Origin: Actinoplanes teichomyceticus ATCC 31121
GTDB lineage: Bacteria; Actinomycetota; Actinomycetes; Mycobacteriales; Micromonosporaceae
NCBI RefSeq assembly: GCF_003711105.1
Contig: NZ_CP023865.1
Coordinates: forward strand, 1,338,001 to 1,402,000
DNA: 64,000 nucleotides
Direction of reading: 5' to 3'
In this document: positions 53,065-61,881 of the stretch, piece by piece
Position numbering within the stretch: the stretch's first letter is position 1
Layout: each line of letters begins with the position of its first letter
Position numbers and translations under genes: made by a program
Notes under the pieces: generated by a model
The model's database searches: none
The model's input: the letters and a program-made list of their open reading frames with translations, nothing else
What the model was told of the DNA's origin: nothing

Positions 53065-53799
53065 GTGTCCGCGCCGCTGTTCCTGGTCGAGAGCCTGCCC
53101 GCCGGATCGTCGTTCACCCTGGACGGGCCGGAGGGGCACCATGCCGCCACCGTGCAACGGCTGCGTGCCGGTGAGGCGCTGATCCTCGCCGACGGACGTG
53201 GCGGCACCGCGTACGCCGAGGTCGTCGCGGTGGGCCGGGGCAGCGTCGACGTCGCGGTGCGCGAGCGAACCATCGAGCCGGCGGCCGACCCGCGGCTGGT
53301 GGTCGTGCAGGGCATCGCCAAGGGCGACCGCGGGGAGCTGGCCGTGCAGGCGATGACCGAGACCGGGGTCGACGAGATCGTGCCGTGGGCGGCCTCCCGG
53401 TCGGTGGCGCAGTGGCGCGGCGACCGCGGGGCCAAGGCTCGGGACAGGTGGGCGGCGACCGCCCGGGAGGCCGCCAAGCAGGCTCGCCGCTCCTGGCTGC
53501 CGGTGGTCGCCGGTGCGCCGGACTGCTCGACCCGGCAGGTCGCGGCCCGGCTCGCCGGCGCGGCCGCCGCCTTCGTGCTGCACGAGGAGGCCACCGAGCG
53601 CCTCACCGCCGTGCCGCTGCCGGCCGGCGGCGAGATCGTGCTGGTGGTCGGCCCGGAGGGGGGCATCAGCGACGCCGAGGTGAGCGCTTTCCGGGACGCC
53701 GGCGCGGTCCCGGTGCGGCTCGGCAGCGCCGTGCTGCGCACCTCGACCGCCGGGGTGGCCGCGCTCTCGGTGCTCTCCGCGCGCCTCGGCCGCTGGTGA
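53065..53799 (+). CDS. rsmE: 16S rRNA (uracil-1498-N3)-methyltransferase
   Basis: Methylates U1498 of 16S rRNA. The 244-residue SPOUT-fold protein has an N-terminal PUA-like domain (LEGPEGHHAATVQRLRAGE pattern here as LDGPEGHHAATVQRLR) and the knotted SAM site with VVGPEGGISDAEV and RLGSAVLRTSTAGVAAL. GTG 53065 is preceded by TAGCGT, predicting a leaderless transcript. It follows dnaJ as in other actinobacteria. Confidence 0.96.
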   Translation: MSAPLFLVESLPAGSSFTLDGPEGHHAATVQRLRAGEALILADGRGGTAYAEVVAVGRGSVDVAVRERTIEPAADPRLVVVQGIAKGDRGELAVQAMTETGVDEIVPWAASRSVAQWRGDRGAKARDRWAATAREAAKQARRSWLPVVAGAPDCSTRQVAARLAGAAAAFVLHEEATERLTAVPLPAGGEIVLVVGPEGGISDAEVSAFRDAGAVPVRLGSAVLRTSTAGVAALSVLSARLGRW

Positions 53800-53834
53800 C
53801 CTGGCCCGGACCGGCGCTGCTCAGCGGCCCGCCG

Positions 53835-54371
53835 TCAGCCGGTCGGGTCGGCGGTCAGCTCGGCCAGGGTGCGCTCCAGCCAGGCCCGCTCGGCCCGTGA
53901 GGTGGCGCGGGCGATCTCGAACATGCCCTGCCGGAACGGATCGTCCACGTCGTCGGCGTGCAGCCGCCGGCCGCCGCGGGAGAAGAACGTGGCCGGCGCC
54001 TGCAGGAAGGCCAGCCGTCGGCGTAGCACCTCGGCCTGCCGCGCCGGGTCCGGCAGGTGCCGCAGGAACGCCAGCAGCGTGAAGTACCGGTTCCGGTCGG
54101 TGATCTCCACCTCGGAGGGCTCGCCGAGGCGCCGCAGCAGCTCGGCCCGGCCCGCGTCGGTGAGCGAGAGCATCTGTCGTGGCGCGGCCGCGACGCCCGG
54201 CTCGGTGCGGCGTTCCAGCAGCCCGGCGGCGGTCAGCCGGTTGATCGCCGGGTAGAGCGCGCCGTCGCTGACCGTGCGCACGTGGCCGGTCAGGGACGTG
54301 ATCCGGTCTTTCAGCTCGTATCCGTGCAGTGGCTCATCGTGCAGGAAGCCGAGGATCGCCAGCGCCAGCAT
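53835..54371 (-). CDS. PadR family transcriptional regulator
   Basis: The 178-residue product carries the PadR winged helix (LAILGFLHDEPLHGYELKDRI ... GALYPAINRLTAAGLLER) and a C-terminal helical dimer domain. ATG 54371 is preferred to GTG 54374 because GGGAGG then stands 5 nt away. It is divergent from the MATE gene, and PadR proteins usually repress the neighbouring efflux gene. A palindrome in the gap is a candidate operator. Confidence 0.92.
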   Translation of the reverse strand: MLALAILGFLHDEPLHGYELKDRITSLTGHVRTVSDGALYPAINRLTAAGLLERRTEPGVAAAPRQMLSLTDAGRAELLRRLGEPSEVEITDRNRYFTLLAFLRHLPDPARQAEVLRRRLAFLQAPATFFSRGGRRLHADDVDDPFRQGMFEIARATSRAERAWLERTLAELTADPTG

Positions 54372-54420
54372 CACTGCCTCCCGGTTGTTCGGTGCCGGGT
54401 CAGCCTATATCGTTCCGTGT

Positions 54421-54437
54421 TACCTCGATTAGAGGTA
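54421..54437. promoter_or_regulatory. Candidate PadR operator
   Basis: TACCTC-GATTA-GAGGTA is a perfect 6-nt palindrome with a 5-nt spacer in the 84-nt gap between padR and the MATE gene. The flanks CGTT and AACG extend the symmetry imperfectly. A TAGGCT -10-like box for padR lies nearby on the minus strand. Confidence 0.6.
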
Positions 54438-54455
54438 CAACGAAACGAGGCGCTG

Positions 54456-56240
54456 ATGGATCACCGTGGACCGCTGCTGCGGCTGGCCGTGCCCAACTAC
54501 GTCGCGCTGCTCTCCGGCGTGCTCACCGGGATCGTCGACGTCGCCTGGGTGGCCCGCCTCGGGCCGTCCCCGGTCGCCGCCGTGGCCGTGGCCACCGGCG
54601 TGGAGAACGTGCTGCTCGGCGCCGTTCTGCTGATCAACGGCGGGGTCACCGTGCGGCTCGCCGCCGCGCTGGGCGCCGGGGACCGGGCCACCGCCGGGGC
54701 GGTGATCCGGGCCGGCTGGCGGCTCTACCTGCTGCTCACCCCGGTGGTGGTGCTCGCCGGGCTGGTGCTGCGCCGAGCGCTGGCCGGCGCCTTCCTCGAC
54801 GACCCGGGCACGGCGCGCCTGGCCGAGGGCTACTTCACCGTGCTGTTCCCGGGCGTCGCGATCTTCTACGCCCAGCAGGTCGTCGACGCGATCTTCGCGG
54901 GGCGCGGCGACACCCGTACGCCGATGCGCCTGGCCCTGACCGCCAACGCCCTGATCCTGATCCTCGACCCGGTGCTGATCTACGGCACCGGGCCGCTGCC
55001 CGCCCTCGGCGTCGCCGGCGCCGCCGCAGCGACGGCCCTCGGCCGCGCCGCCGCCCTGGCCATCGGCGTGCTGCTGCTGCGCCGCGGGGCCCGGCCGCCC
55101 GTCGTGGCGGCGTCCCCGGACGGCGGTGTCCCGGCAGCCACCGGCGGCGACGCGGCAGCCGGCGCCCGGGACGATCGCGCCGGGCGGGACCTCCCGCCCG
55201 GCGCGGCGGTGGGCGCGGTGCTGCGGACCGGTGCGCCGATCGCCGGGGATTTCCTGGTACGCATGGGCGGCGCCCTCGTCCTGCTGAGCCTGGTCGGCCG
55301 CTTCGGGGTGAGCGCCGTGGCCGCCTACGGCATCGGCATGAAGGTCCTCTACTTCGCCACGATGGCCTTCTACGCGATCCGCAACGCGGCCACCATCCAC
55401 ACCCCGCGCACGCTCAGCGCCCACCCCGGCCAGCGCCGGGCCGTCGGCCGTCAGGTGTGCGTCCTGGCGTTGCTCACCGGAGTCCTCGCGAGCGCCCTGT
55501 TCGCCGTGCTGGCCCCGCTGGTCATGCGGGCGTTCACGGCCGACCGCGCGGTGGCTGCCGCCGGCGTGCTGTTCCTGCGCAGCGTGGGCGGCTACCTGGT
55601 GCCGATCGCCGGGGTGATCGCCGTGGCCGGGTTCCTGATGGCGACCGGCCGGGGGCCGCGGCTGTTCGCGGTGACCGTGGCCGGGACGGTGGCGCAGACC
55701 GCCCTCGCCTGGTGGCTGCCGTCCCGGCTCGGCCTGCCCGGCGTCTGGCTGGCGATGGCCTCGGCCGCGGTCCTCCAGCTGGCCCTGGTCGTCCGGCTGG
55801 CCGGGCTCACCGCGGGAGCGGTCCCAGGACGAGATCCGGAATTCCGGCACCCGTTCAAGCCCAGCCCGGTCCCGCATAAGATCCGACGGGTGGACAACTC
55901 CTGCCTGTTCTGTCGCATCGTCGCCGGCGAGATCCCCGCGACCGTCGTGCACCGCACCGAGACCACCGTGGCGTTCCGCGACATCGACCCCAAGGCGCCG
56001 ACCCACGTCCTGGTGATCCCGGTCGATCACCACGCCGACGTCACCGCCCTGGCCGCCGACCCGTCCGCCGCCGCCGACGTGCTGGCCGCCGCGGCCGCGG
56101 TCGCCGAGGCCGAGGGGCTGGCCGCCGACGGTTTCCGGGTCATCTTCAACACCGGCCGCAACGCCGGCCAGGAGGTCTTCCACGTGCACGCGCACGTGGT
56201 CGGCGGCGCCCCGCTGGGCCCGATGCTGGCCGGCAAGTGA
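54456..56240 (+). CDS. MATE family transporter, in frame with a C-terminal HIT domain
   Basis: ATG 54456 (GAGG 7 nt upstream) opens a frame of 594 residues. Residues 1-455 are a MATE-type transporter with about 12 hydrophobic segments (NYVALLSGVLTGIVDVAWVARLGPSPVAAVAVA, and so on), probably exporting drugs or metabolites. A cytoplasmic loop of about 45 residues in the middle is Gly/Ala-rich. The codons from 55800 to 55889 contain no stop, and the frame runs straight into the HIT protein at 55890. Translation could give a MATE-HIT fusion, or the MATE gene has lost its stop. The HIT gene also has its own promoter. Divergent PadR regulation is likely. Confidence 0.85.
   Translation: MDHRGPLLRLAVPNYVALLSGVLTGIVDVAWVARLGPSPVAAVAVATGVENVLLGAVLLINGGVTVRLAAALGAGDRATAGAVIRAGWRLYLLLTPVVVLAGLVLRRALAGAFLDDPGTARLAEGYFTVLFPGVAIFYAQQVVDAIFAGRGDTRTPMRLALTANALILILDPVLIYGTGPLPALGVAGAAAATALGRAAALAIGVLLLRRGARPPVVAASPDGGVPAATGGDAAAGARDDRAGRDLPPGAAVGAVLRTGAPIAGDFLVRMGGALVLLSLVGRFGVSAVAAYGIGMKVLYFATMAFYAIRNAATIHTPRTLSAHPGQRRAVGRQVCVLALLTGVLASALFAVLAPLVMRAFTADRAVAAAGVLFLRSVGGYLVPIAGVIAVAGFLMATGRGPRLFAVTVAGTVAQTALAWWLPSRLGLPGVWLAMASAAVLQLALVVRLAGLTAGAVPGRDPEFRHPFKPSPVPHKIRRVDNSCLFCRIVAGEIPATVVHRTETTVAFRDIDPKAPTHVLVIPVDHHADVTALAADPSAAADVLAAAAAVAEAEGLAADGFRVIFNTGRNAGQEVFHVHAHVVGGAPLGPMLAGK
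55854..55882 (+). promoter_or_regulatory. Internal promoter for the HIT gene
   Basis: TTCAAG at 55854-55859 and TAAGAT at 55877-55882 are 17 nt apart. The -10 box ends 7 nt before GTG 55890, so a leaderless HIT mRNA is predicted from within the MATE reading frame. Confidence 0.65.
55890..56240 (+). CDS. HIT family hydrolase (HINT-like)
   Basis: From GTG 55890 the product has 116 residues and full HIT length: CLFCRIVAGEIPATVVHRTETTVAF (with a CxxC pair), and the catalytic HVHAHVVGG histidine triad at the C-terminus. Such proteins cleave nucleoside phosphoramidates and adenylates. It shares frame with the MATE gene upstream without an intervening stop, but the promoter just before it supports separate expression. 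The stop overlaps the next GTG by 4 nt. Confidence 0.9.
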   Translation: MDNSCLFCRIVAGEIPATVVHRTETTVAFRDIDPKAPTHVLVIPVDHHADVTALAADPSAAADVLAAAAAVAEAEGLAADGFRVIFNTGRNAGQEVFHVHAHVVGGAPLGPMLAGK

Positions 56241-57619
56241 GCGGCCCCACCGCCCGCTACGAGCGCGCCGCCCGCCGCGCCCAGGCCGACGGCCGGATCC
56301 CGGCGCTCACCGTCGCCCTGCACCGCGCCGACCGCGAGCCGTGGACGTTCACCGTCGGCGAGTCCGGCAACCCCGAGCACCCGCTCGGGCCGGACAGCCG
56401 GTTCCGGATCGGCTCGGTCACCAAGACCTTCACCGCCGTACTGGTCATGCAGGCCCGTGACGACGGGCTGCTCGACCTCGACGAGCCGGTCTCACGCCAC
56501 CTCGAGGTCCCCGCGCACGGCGACGCCACCATCCGCCGGTTGCTCTCGCACACCGCCGGTTACCAGCGCGAGCCGTACGGCGACGTGTGGGACACGCTGA
56601 CCGCCCCGGACGCCGCCCGGCTGCTCGCCGAGCTGGACCGGGCCGAGCGCGTGCTGCCCGCCGCCCGCCGCTTCCACTACTCCAACCTCGGCCTGGCCGT
56701 GCTCGGCCAGCTGGTCGCCAGACTCCGCGGCGGCACCTGGGCGGAGGTCCTCACCGAGCGCGTCCTCACCCCGCTCGGCCTCGACGCCACCACCGCCGCC
56801 CGGCCCGCCGAGGCGGTCGTCGGCTACCTGGTCGACGCGTACTCCGACGCCGCGCGCCCGGAACCGCCGATCGACATGGGCGGCGTCGCCCCGGCCGCGC
56901 AGCTGTGGAGCACCGCCGGCGACATGGCCCGGTGGGCGGCGTTCCTGGCCGACCCGCGCTCGGTCGACCCGGGCGCCCGGGTCCTGGCCCCGGCCACCGT
57001 CGACGAGATGCGCTGGCCGCTGACCACCACCGACGAGTCGCTCTGGGCGGCCGGCTTCGGGCTCGGCCTGATCCTCTGCCCGGACGGCCGGCGCGCGGTG
57101 CACGTCGGCCACGACGGCGCCATGCCCGGCTTCCTGGCCGGCGTCTACGGCCGGCGCGGCGGCGAGGGCAACCCGGGCGGCCTGGGCTGCGCCGTGCTCG
57201 GCTCCTCCGGCACCGCCGGGCAGACCAACGAGCTGGTCCACGAGCTGCTGCGGCTCACCGTCGAGGCGGACCCGGCCGAGATCCGGCCCTGGCGGCCGGC
57301 GGCGCCCGCCCCGGCGCCGTACCGGTCGGCGCTCGGGCGCTGGTGGAGCGAGGGGTCCGAGTTCGTCTTCGCCTGGCACGACGGCCAGTTGCAGGCCCGC
57401 GCGGCGGAGGCGCCGGCGGACCGGCCGCCGGCGATCTTCCGGCCGCTGCCGGATCGGGCGGACACCCTGCGGACGGTCTCCGGGCGCGAGGCCGGCGAGC
57501 TGCTGCGGCTGACCCGCGACGAGCGCGGCGCCGTGGTGCGGATGCACTGGGCGACCTACCGGTTCACCCGGGTGCAGGAGGGCTTCGACGGCGGCCCGGC
57601 CTCCGACGGCCCGTCCTGA
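56237..57619 (+). CDS. Serine hydrolase, beta-lactamase (class C) family
   Basis: The 460-residue product from GTG 56237 (overlapping the HIT stop) has the penicillin-binding fold motifs SVTK (SxxK nucleophile), YSN (YxN) and HDG (KTG-like third motif). There is no signal peptide, so a cytoplasmic esterase or peptidase is more likely than a secreted beta-lactamase. The C-terminal 120 residues resemble the extra domain of such hydrolases. Substrate unknown. Confidence 0.87.
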   Translation: MSGPTARYERAARRAQADGRIPALTVALHRADREPWTFTVGESGNPEHPLGPDSRFRIGSVTKTFTAVLVMQARDDGLLDLDEPVSRHLEVPAHGDATIRRLLSHTAGYQREPYGDVWDTLTAPDAARLLAELDRAERVLPAARRFHYSNLGLAVLGQLVARLRGGTWAEVLTERVLTPLGLDATTAARPAEAVVGYLVDAYSDAARPEPPIDMGGVAPAAQLWSTAGDMARWAAFLADPRSVDPGARVLAPATVDEMRWPLTTTDESLWAAGFGLGLILCPDGRRAVHVGHDGAMPGFLAGVYGRRGGEGNPGGLGCAVLGSSGTAGQTNELVHELLRLTVEADPAEIRPWRPAAPAPAPYRSALGRWWSEGSEFVFAWHDGQLQARAAEAPADRPPAIFRPLPDRADTLRTVSGREAGELLRLTRDERGAVVRMHWATYRFTRVQEGFDGGPASDGPS

Positions 57620-57887
57620 CCCACGGGCTCCCCGGCGGCGCCGTGCGGGGCGCTCACCGCCTCGGCCACGCCGGCTCCCGCAGCGCCACCCCGGCGCGCC
57701 GATCTCCCCGATCGGTGCGCCGGGTGGGTGATCTGCGGAACTGCCTGCCGATAATGGCATCGGCGAGGGAGCGGGCGAGCGGATAGGATGGCACGATCCT
57801 TGAGCACGCCGCCCCACTCGGGACAGCGCCGCCAAACAAGCCAAGCCGATGATGAGAGCAGGTGGCGGAGGCCCACAGGGCCGCCCT

Positions 57888-60035
57888 ATGACCGGTACGC
57901 CGAACCCTTCCAGCACGGGCTCGTCCAGCCCGGTGCGGGCGCAGACCAAGATCTCGGTGTCCGACCCGAAGATCATGGTGAACCTGCTCGGCGCCAAGGA
58001 CGAGATCCTCCGCCTTGTCGAGCGCACGCTCAGCAGTGACGTGCACGTGCGCGGCAACGAGATCACCATTACCGGCGATCCCGCGGACAACGCCACCGCC
58101 GAGCGGCTCTTCTCCGAGCTCATCGAGCTGATCGAGAAGGGCGAGACGCTCAGCGTGGACGCCGTCCGCCGGACGCTGCTGATGCTCGAGGAGAACACCT
58201 CCGAGCGTCCCGCCGATGTGCTGACGCTGAACATCCTGTCCCGACGGGGCCGCACCATCCGGCCCAAGACGCTGGGGCAGAAACGCTACGTCGACGCCAT
58301 CGACGAGAACACCATCGTCTTCGGCATCGGCCCCGCCGGTACCGGCAAGACGTACCTGGCGATGGCCAAAGCCGTGCAGGCGCTGCAGGCCAAGCAGATC
58401 AACCGGATCATCCTGACCCGGCCGGCGGTCGAGGCGGGCGAGCGACTGGGCTTCCTGCCCGGCACGCTCACCGAGAAGATCGACCCGTACCTGCGCCCGC
58501 TCTACGACGCCCTGCACGACATGCTCGACCCGGAGTCCATCCCCCGCCTGATGGCCGCCGGGACGATCGAGGTCGCCCCGCTGGCCTACATGCGTGGGCG
58601 TGCGCAGCCGCTGGATGCCGGGGTGCTGACGCCGGACGGCTGGCGCCCGATCGGCGAGCTGACCGTCGGCGACCTCGTGGTCGGCTCGAACGGCCGGCCG
58701 ACCCCGGTCCTCGGCGTCTATCCGCAGGGCCGTAAGCCGGTCTACCGGGTCACCACCCAGGACGGCGCCTCGACGCTGGCCTGCGGTGAGCATCTCTGGA
58801 CCGTGCAGACCCCGGACGACCGCAGCCACGGCCGCGGCGCCCGGGTGGTGCAGACCCAGGACATGATCGGCCGGCTGCGCCGCGGCCACGTGCACCGGTT
58901 CGAACTGCCCCTGGTGGAGCCGGTGGAGTTCCCGGAGCAGGACGTTCCGGTGGATCCGTACGCCCTGGGGCTGCTCCTCGGCGACGGAAGTCTGACCACC
59001 ACGACCACTCCGGCGTTCCGCACCGCGGACCCGGAGCCGGCGGGCGCGCCGGAGGCGGCGCTTCCGGACGTCGAGCTGGTCCGCAAGGACGAGGCCGACT
59101 ACGTCCCGCGGCACGTCGACGGCCGGCGTGGTGGTGTGATCGTGGCGGACCCGATGACCACCGCGCTGCGCGTTCTCGGTCTCGCCGGCACCCGGTCACC
59201 CACGAGGTTCGTGCCGGACGCCTATCTGTGGAACACCGCCGCGACCCGGCTCGCGGTGCTGCAGGGGCTCCTCGACAGCGACGGCGGCCCGGTGCCACAG
59301 CGGGGCCGGACCTGCCGGATCCAGTACACGACCTGCTCCGAGCGGCTGCGGGACGACGTCGTCTTCCTGGTCCGCTCGCTGGGCGGGGTCGCCCACTGGC
59401 GCCGGCGCCCGGCGGAGGGCCGGAAGCCGGGCCTGGCGAACGGTCGTCCGGTGCCGTACCGCAACGATGCCTTCGTGCTGGACATCCGGTTGCCGGAAGC
59501 GGTTCAGCCCTTCCGGCTGGCGCGCAAGCAGGAGCTCTACGCGCAGTCCGGCGGGGGCCGGCCGATGCGGTTCATCGAGAGCATCGAGCCGGAAGGCGAG
59601 ACCGAGACGGTCTGCATCCAGGTGGCGGCGGAGGACTCCCTCTACGTGACCGACGACCTGATCGTCACCCACAACACCCTCAATGACGCGTTCATCATCC
59701 TGGACGAGGCGCAGAACACCACGCCCGAGCAGATGAAGATGTTCCTGACCCGGCTCGGGTTCGGGGCGAAGATCGTGGTCACCGGCGACGTCACGCAGGT
59801 CGACCTGCCCGGTGGCACGACCAGCGGGCTCAAGGTGGTCCGGGAGATCCTGCGCGACGTCGAGGACGTGCACTTCGCCGAGCTGTCCAGCTCCGACGTG
59901 GTCCGCCACCGGCTGGTCGCGGAGATCGTGGACGCCTACGCGCGGTACGACGCCGTGCAGGACCAACAGGCAGATAATTCCGTACATGCCGTACCCGGAC
60001 GGGCCGCGACCGGCCGCCCGGGGCGTCGGCGCTGA
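57888..60035 (+). CDS. phoH: PhoH-like ATPase interrupted by an intein
   Basis: The 715-residue precursor holds a PhoH protein of about 357 residues split by an intein at residues 239-596. The host parts show the N-terminal KH-like segment, Walker [24 protein letters not shown], and Walker [10 protein letters not shown]. The intein interrupts [22 protein letters not shown], just before Walker B, so PhoH must be spliced to work. PhoH ATPases are linked to RNA metabolism, and neighbouring ybeY supports this. ATG 57888 is chosen because AGGG lies 7 nt upstream and homologs begin near MTGTP; ATG 57849 is an alternative. Confidence 0.95.
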   Translation: MTGTPNPSSTGSSSPVRAQTKISVSDPKIMVNLLGAKDEILRLVERTLSSDVHVRGNEITITGDPADNATAERLFSELIELIEKGETLSVDAVRRTLLMLEENTSERPADVLTLNILSRRGRTIRPKTLGQKRYVDAIDENTIVFGIGPAGTGKTYLAMAKAVQALQAKQINRIILTRPAVEAGERLGFLPGTLTEKIDPYLRPLYDALHDMLDPESIPRLMAAGTIEVAPLAYMRGRAQPLDAGVLTPDGWRPIGELTVGDLVVGSNGRPTPVLGVYPQGRKPVYRVTTQDGASTLACGEHLWTVQTPDDRSHGRGARVVQTQDMIGRLRRGHVHRFELPLVEPVEFPEQDVPVDPYALGLLLGDGSLTTTTTPAFRTADPEPAGAPEAALPDVELVRKDEADYVPRHVDGRRGGVIVADPMTTALRVLGLAGTRSPTRFVPDAYLWNTAATRLAVLQGLLDSDGGPVPQRGRTCRIQYTTCSERLRDDVVFLVRSLGGVAHWRRRPAEGRKPGLANGRPVPYRNDAFVLDIRLPEAVQPFRLARKQELYAQSGGGRPMRFIESIEPEGETETVCIQVAAEDSLYVTDDLIVTHNTLNDAFIILDEAQNTTPEQMKMFLTRLGFGAKIVVTGDVTQVDLPGGTTSGLKVVREILRDVEDVHFAELSSSDVVRHRLVAEIVDAYARYDAVQDQQADNSVHAVPGRAATGRPGRRR
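58602..59675 (+). mobile_element. Class 3-like intein with LAGLIDADG endonuclease in phoH
   Basis: A 358-residue in-frame insertion. The first residue is Ala ([20 protein letters not shown]), so the usual N-terminal Cys/Ser nucleophile is missing. His302 and Trp304 lie in GEHLW (block B), Cys576 in TVCIQV (block F), Thr594 before His595-Asn596 (block G), and the first C-extein residue is Thr597. Trp, Cys and Thr in these places form the WCT triplet of class 3 inteins. Two endonuclease motifs, [11 protein letters not shown] (359-369) and [10 protein letters not shown] (458-467), both keep their Asp, so the homing endonuclease may be active. Confidence 0.93.
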
Positions 60036-60058
60036 TTGCAAGGGGTAATCGCACCACT

Positions 60059-60529
60059 ATGTCCATCGAGATCGCCAACGAGTCGGGAGTCGAGGTCGAC
60101 ACCGACGCGATCCTCGCGGTTGCCCGGCACGCCCTCGACGAGATGGGGGTCAACCCCCTCGCCGAGCTGTCCATCCTGCTCGTCGACATCGATTACATGG
60201 CCGAGCTGAACCACCGCTGGATGGGCAGCGACGGGCCCACCGACGTGCTCGCCTTCCCGATGGACGAGGGCAGCGTCGACCACGGTCCCGGCGAGTCCGG
60301 GACCGGGGAGCCGGCCCTGCTGGGTGACATCGTGCTGGCCCCTGAGGTGGCCGCCAAGCAGGCGGCCGCGGCCGGGCACACGCCCGCGGACGAGCTGCAC
60401 CTGCTCACCGTGCACGGCGCGCTGCACCTGCTCGGCTACGACCACGCCGAGCCGGAGGAGGAGCGCGAGATGTTCGCTCTGCAGAACAAGCTTCTGCAGA
60501 GCTGGCGCGCCGGGCGTAAAGCCGGCTGA
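60059..60529 (+). CDS. ybeY: Endoribonuclease YbeY (rRNA maturation factor)
   Basis: The 156-residue zinc-dependent RNase acts in 16S rRNA 3' maturation and ribosome quality control. The metal motif [21 protein letters not shown] has the H-x3-H-x5-H spacing. ATG 60059 follows AGGGG near 60041. It is two nt upstream of the CNNM gene, with phoH before it, as in many bacteria. Confidence 0.97.
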   Translation: MSIEIANESGVEVDTDAILAVARHALDEMGVNPLAELSILLVDIDYMAELNHRWMGSDGPTDVLAFPMDEGSVDHGPGESGTGEPALLGDIVLAPEVAAKQAAAAGHTPADELHLLTVHGALHLLGYDHAEPEEEREMFALQNKLLQSWRAGRKAG

Positions 60530-60531
60530 CC

Positions 60532-61881
60532 GTGGACGCCGCCTCGGCCGGCCTGCCGGACCTGCAACTGATCCTCTTCGCGGTCGGGCTGGTCCTGCTG
60601 GCCGGTCTCGCCTCGATGACCGACGCGGCGCTGGCCACGGTGTCCGCGGCCCGCGCCGCGGAACTGGAGCGCGAGGGGCAGCGGGGTGCGGGCGCGCTCG
60701 CCGCGGTCGCCTCCGACGTGGTCCGCCACGTCAACCTGCTGCTGCTGCTCCGGCTGCTCTGCGAGCTGACCGCGACCACCCTGGTCGCGCTGGTCGCGGT
60801 GGACAGCTGGGGGGTGGGCTGGCGTGCGGCGCTGGTCACCGCCGGTGCGATGACGCTGGTCAGTTTCGTGGTGGTGGGGGTCGCGCCGCGCACGGTGGGG
60901 CGTCAGCACGCGTACGCGGTGGGCCGTGCCGCGGCGCCGCTGGTGCGCTGGCTGGGCCGGGTGCTGAACCCGCTCGCGTCGCTGCTGATCCTGATCGGTA
61001 ACGCGGTGACCCCGGGCCGGGGGTTCCCGGAGGGGCCGTTCGGCAGCCAGGTCGAGCTGCGTGAGCTGGTGGACCTGGCCGAGCAGCGGGGCGTGGTCGA
61101 GCACGGCGAGCGCGAGATGATCCACTCGGTGTTCGCGCTGGGTGACACGATCGCCCGCGAGGTGATGGTGCCGCGTACCGAGATGGTGTGGATCGAGGCG
61201 CCGAAAACCCTGCAGCAGGCGTTGTACCTGTTCCTGCGCTCGGGCTTCTCGCGGATCCCGGTGATCGGGGAGAGCGTCGACGACGTGCTGGGCGTGCTCT
61301 ACCTGAAGGACGTGATCCGGCGGACGCAGAACGGCGACCCGGCGGCGACCGCGCGGGCGGTGGCCGACGCGATGCGCCCGGCGACGTTCGTACCGGAGTC
61401 GAAACCGGTCGACGACCTGCTGTCGGAGATGCAGGCGGCCCGTAATCACCTGGTCATCGTCGTCGACGAGTACGGCGGCACGGCGGGCCTGGTGACCATC
61501 GAGGACATCCTCGAGGAGATCGTCGGCGAGATCACCGACGAGTACGACGTGGAACGCCCGCCGATCGAGCACCTGGCCGACGGCGCGGTGCGGGTGACCG
61601 CCCGGCTGCCGATCGAGGACCTGGGTGACGTGTTCGGCGTGGAGCTGCCCGCCGACGAGGTGGAGACGGTCGGCGGCCTGCTGGCGCAGACGCTGGGCCG
61701 GGTGCCGATCCCGGGCGCCCGCGCCGACGTGGGCGGCCTGCACCTGATCGCCGAGGGGACCACCGGCCGGCGGAACCGGATCGACTCGGTGCTGGTGCGC
61801 CGGGTGCAGCCGGAGCCGCCCGCCGACGACAACGATGAGAACGCTACCGAGAACGAGGAAAGACTTCCCGCCGATGCCTGA
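60532..61881 (+). CDS. CNNM/CorC family membrane protein with CBS pair (hemolysin-like)
   Basis: The 449-residue product from GTG 60532 has a CNNM transmembrane domain of about four segments (residues 5-190), tandem CBS domains (about 210-330, EVMVPRTEMVWIEAPKTLQQAL and VVDEYGGTAGLVTIEDILEEIVGEI), and a CorC_HlyC domain at the C-terminus. The family handles Mg2+ or Co2+ transport or its regulation; the hemolysin name is historical. It overlaps the next gene by 8 nt. Confidence 0.92.
   Translation: MDAASAGLPDLQLILFAVGLVLLAGLASMTDAALATVSAARAAELEREGQRGAGALAAVASDVVRHVNLLLLLRLLCELTATTLVALVAVDSWGVGWRAALVTAGAMTLVSFVVVGVAPRTVGRQHAYAVGRAAAPLVRWLGRVLNPLASLLILIGNAVTPGRGFPEGPFGSQVELRELVDLAEQRGVVEHGEREMIHSVFALGDTIAREVMVPRTEMVWIEAPKTLQQALYLFLRSGFSRIPVIGESVDDVLGVLYLKDVIRRTQNGDPAATARAVADAMRPATFVPESKPVDDLLSEMQAARNHLVIVVDEYGGTAGLVTIEDILEEIVGEITDEYDVERPPIEHLADGAVRVTARLPIEDLGDVFGVELPADEVETVGGLLAQTLGRVPIPGARADVGGLHLIAEGTTGRRNRIDSVLVRRVQPEPPADDNDENATENEERLPADA

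Noticed and set aside
56237..57619. Secreted beta-lactamase
   Set aside because: No signal peptide or Tat motif; the motifs fit a broad serine hydrolase family.
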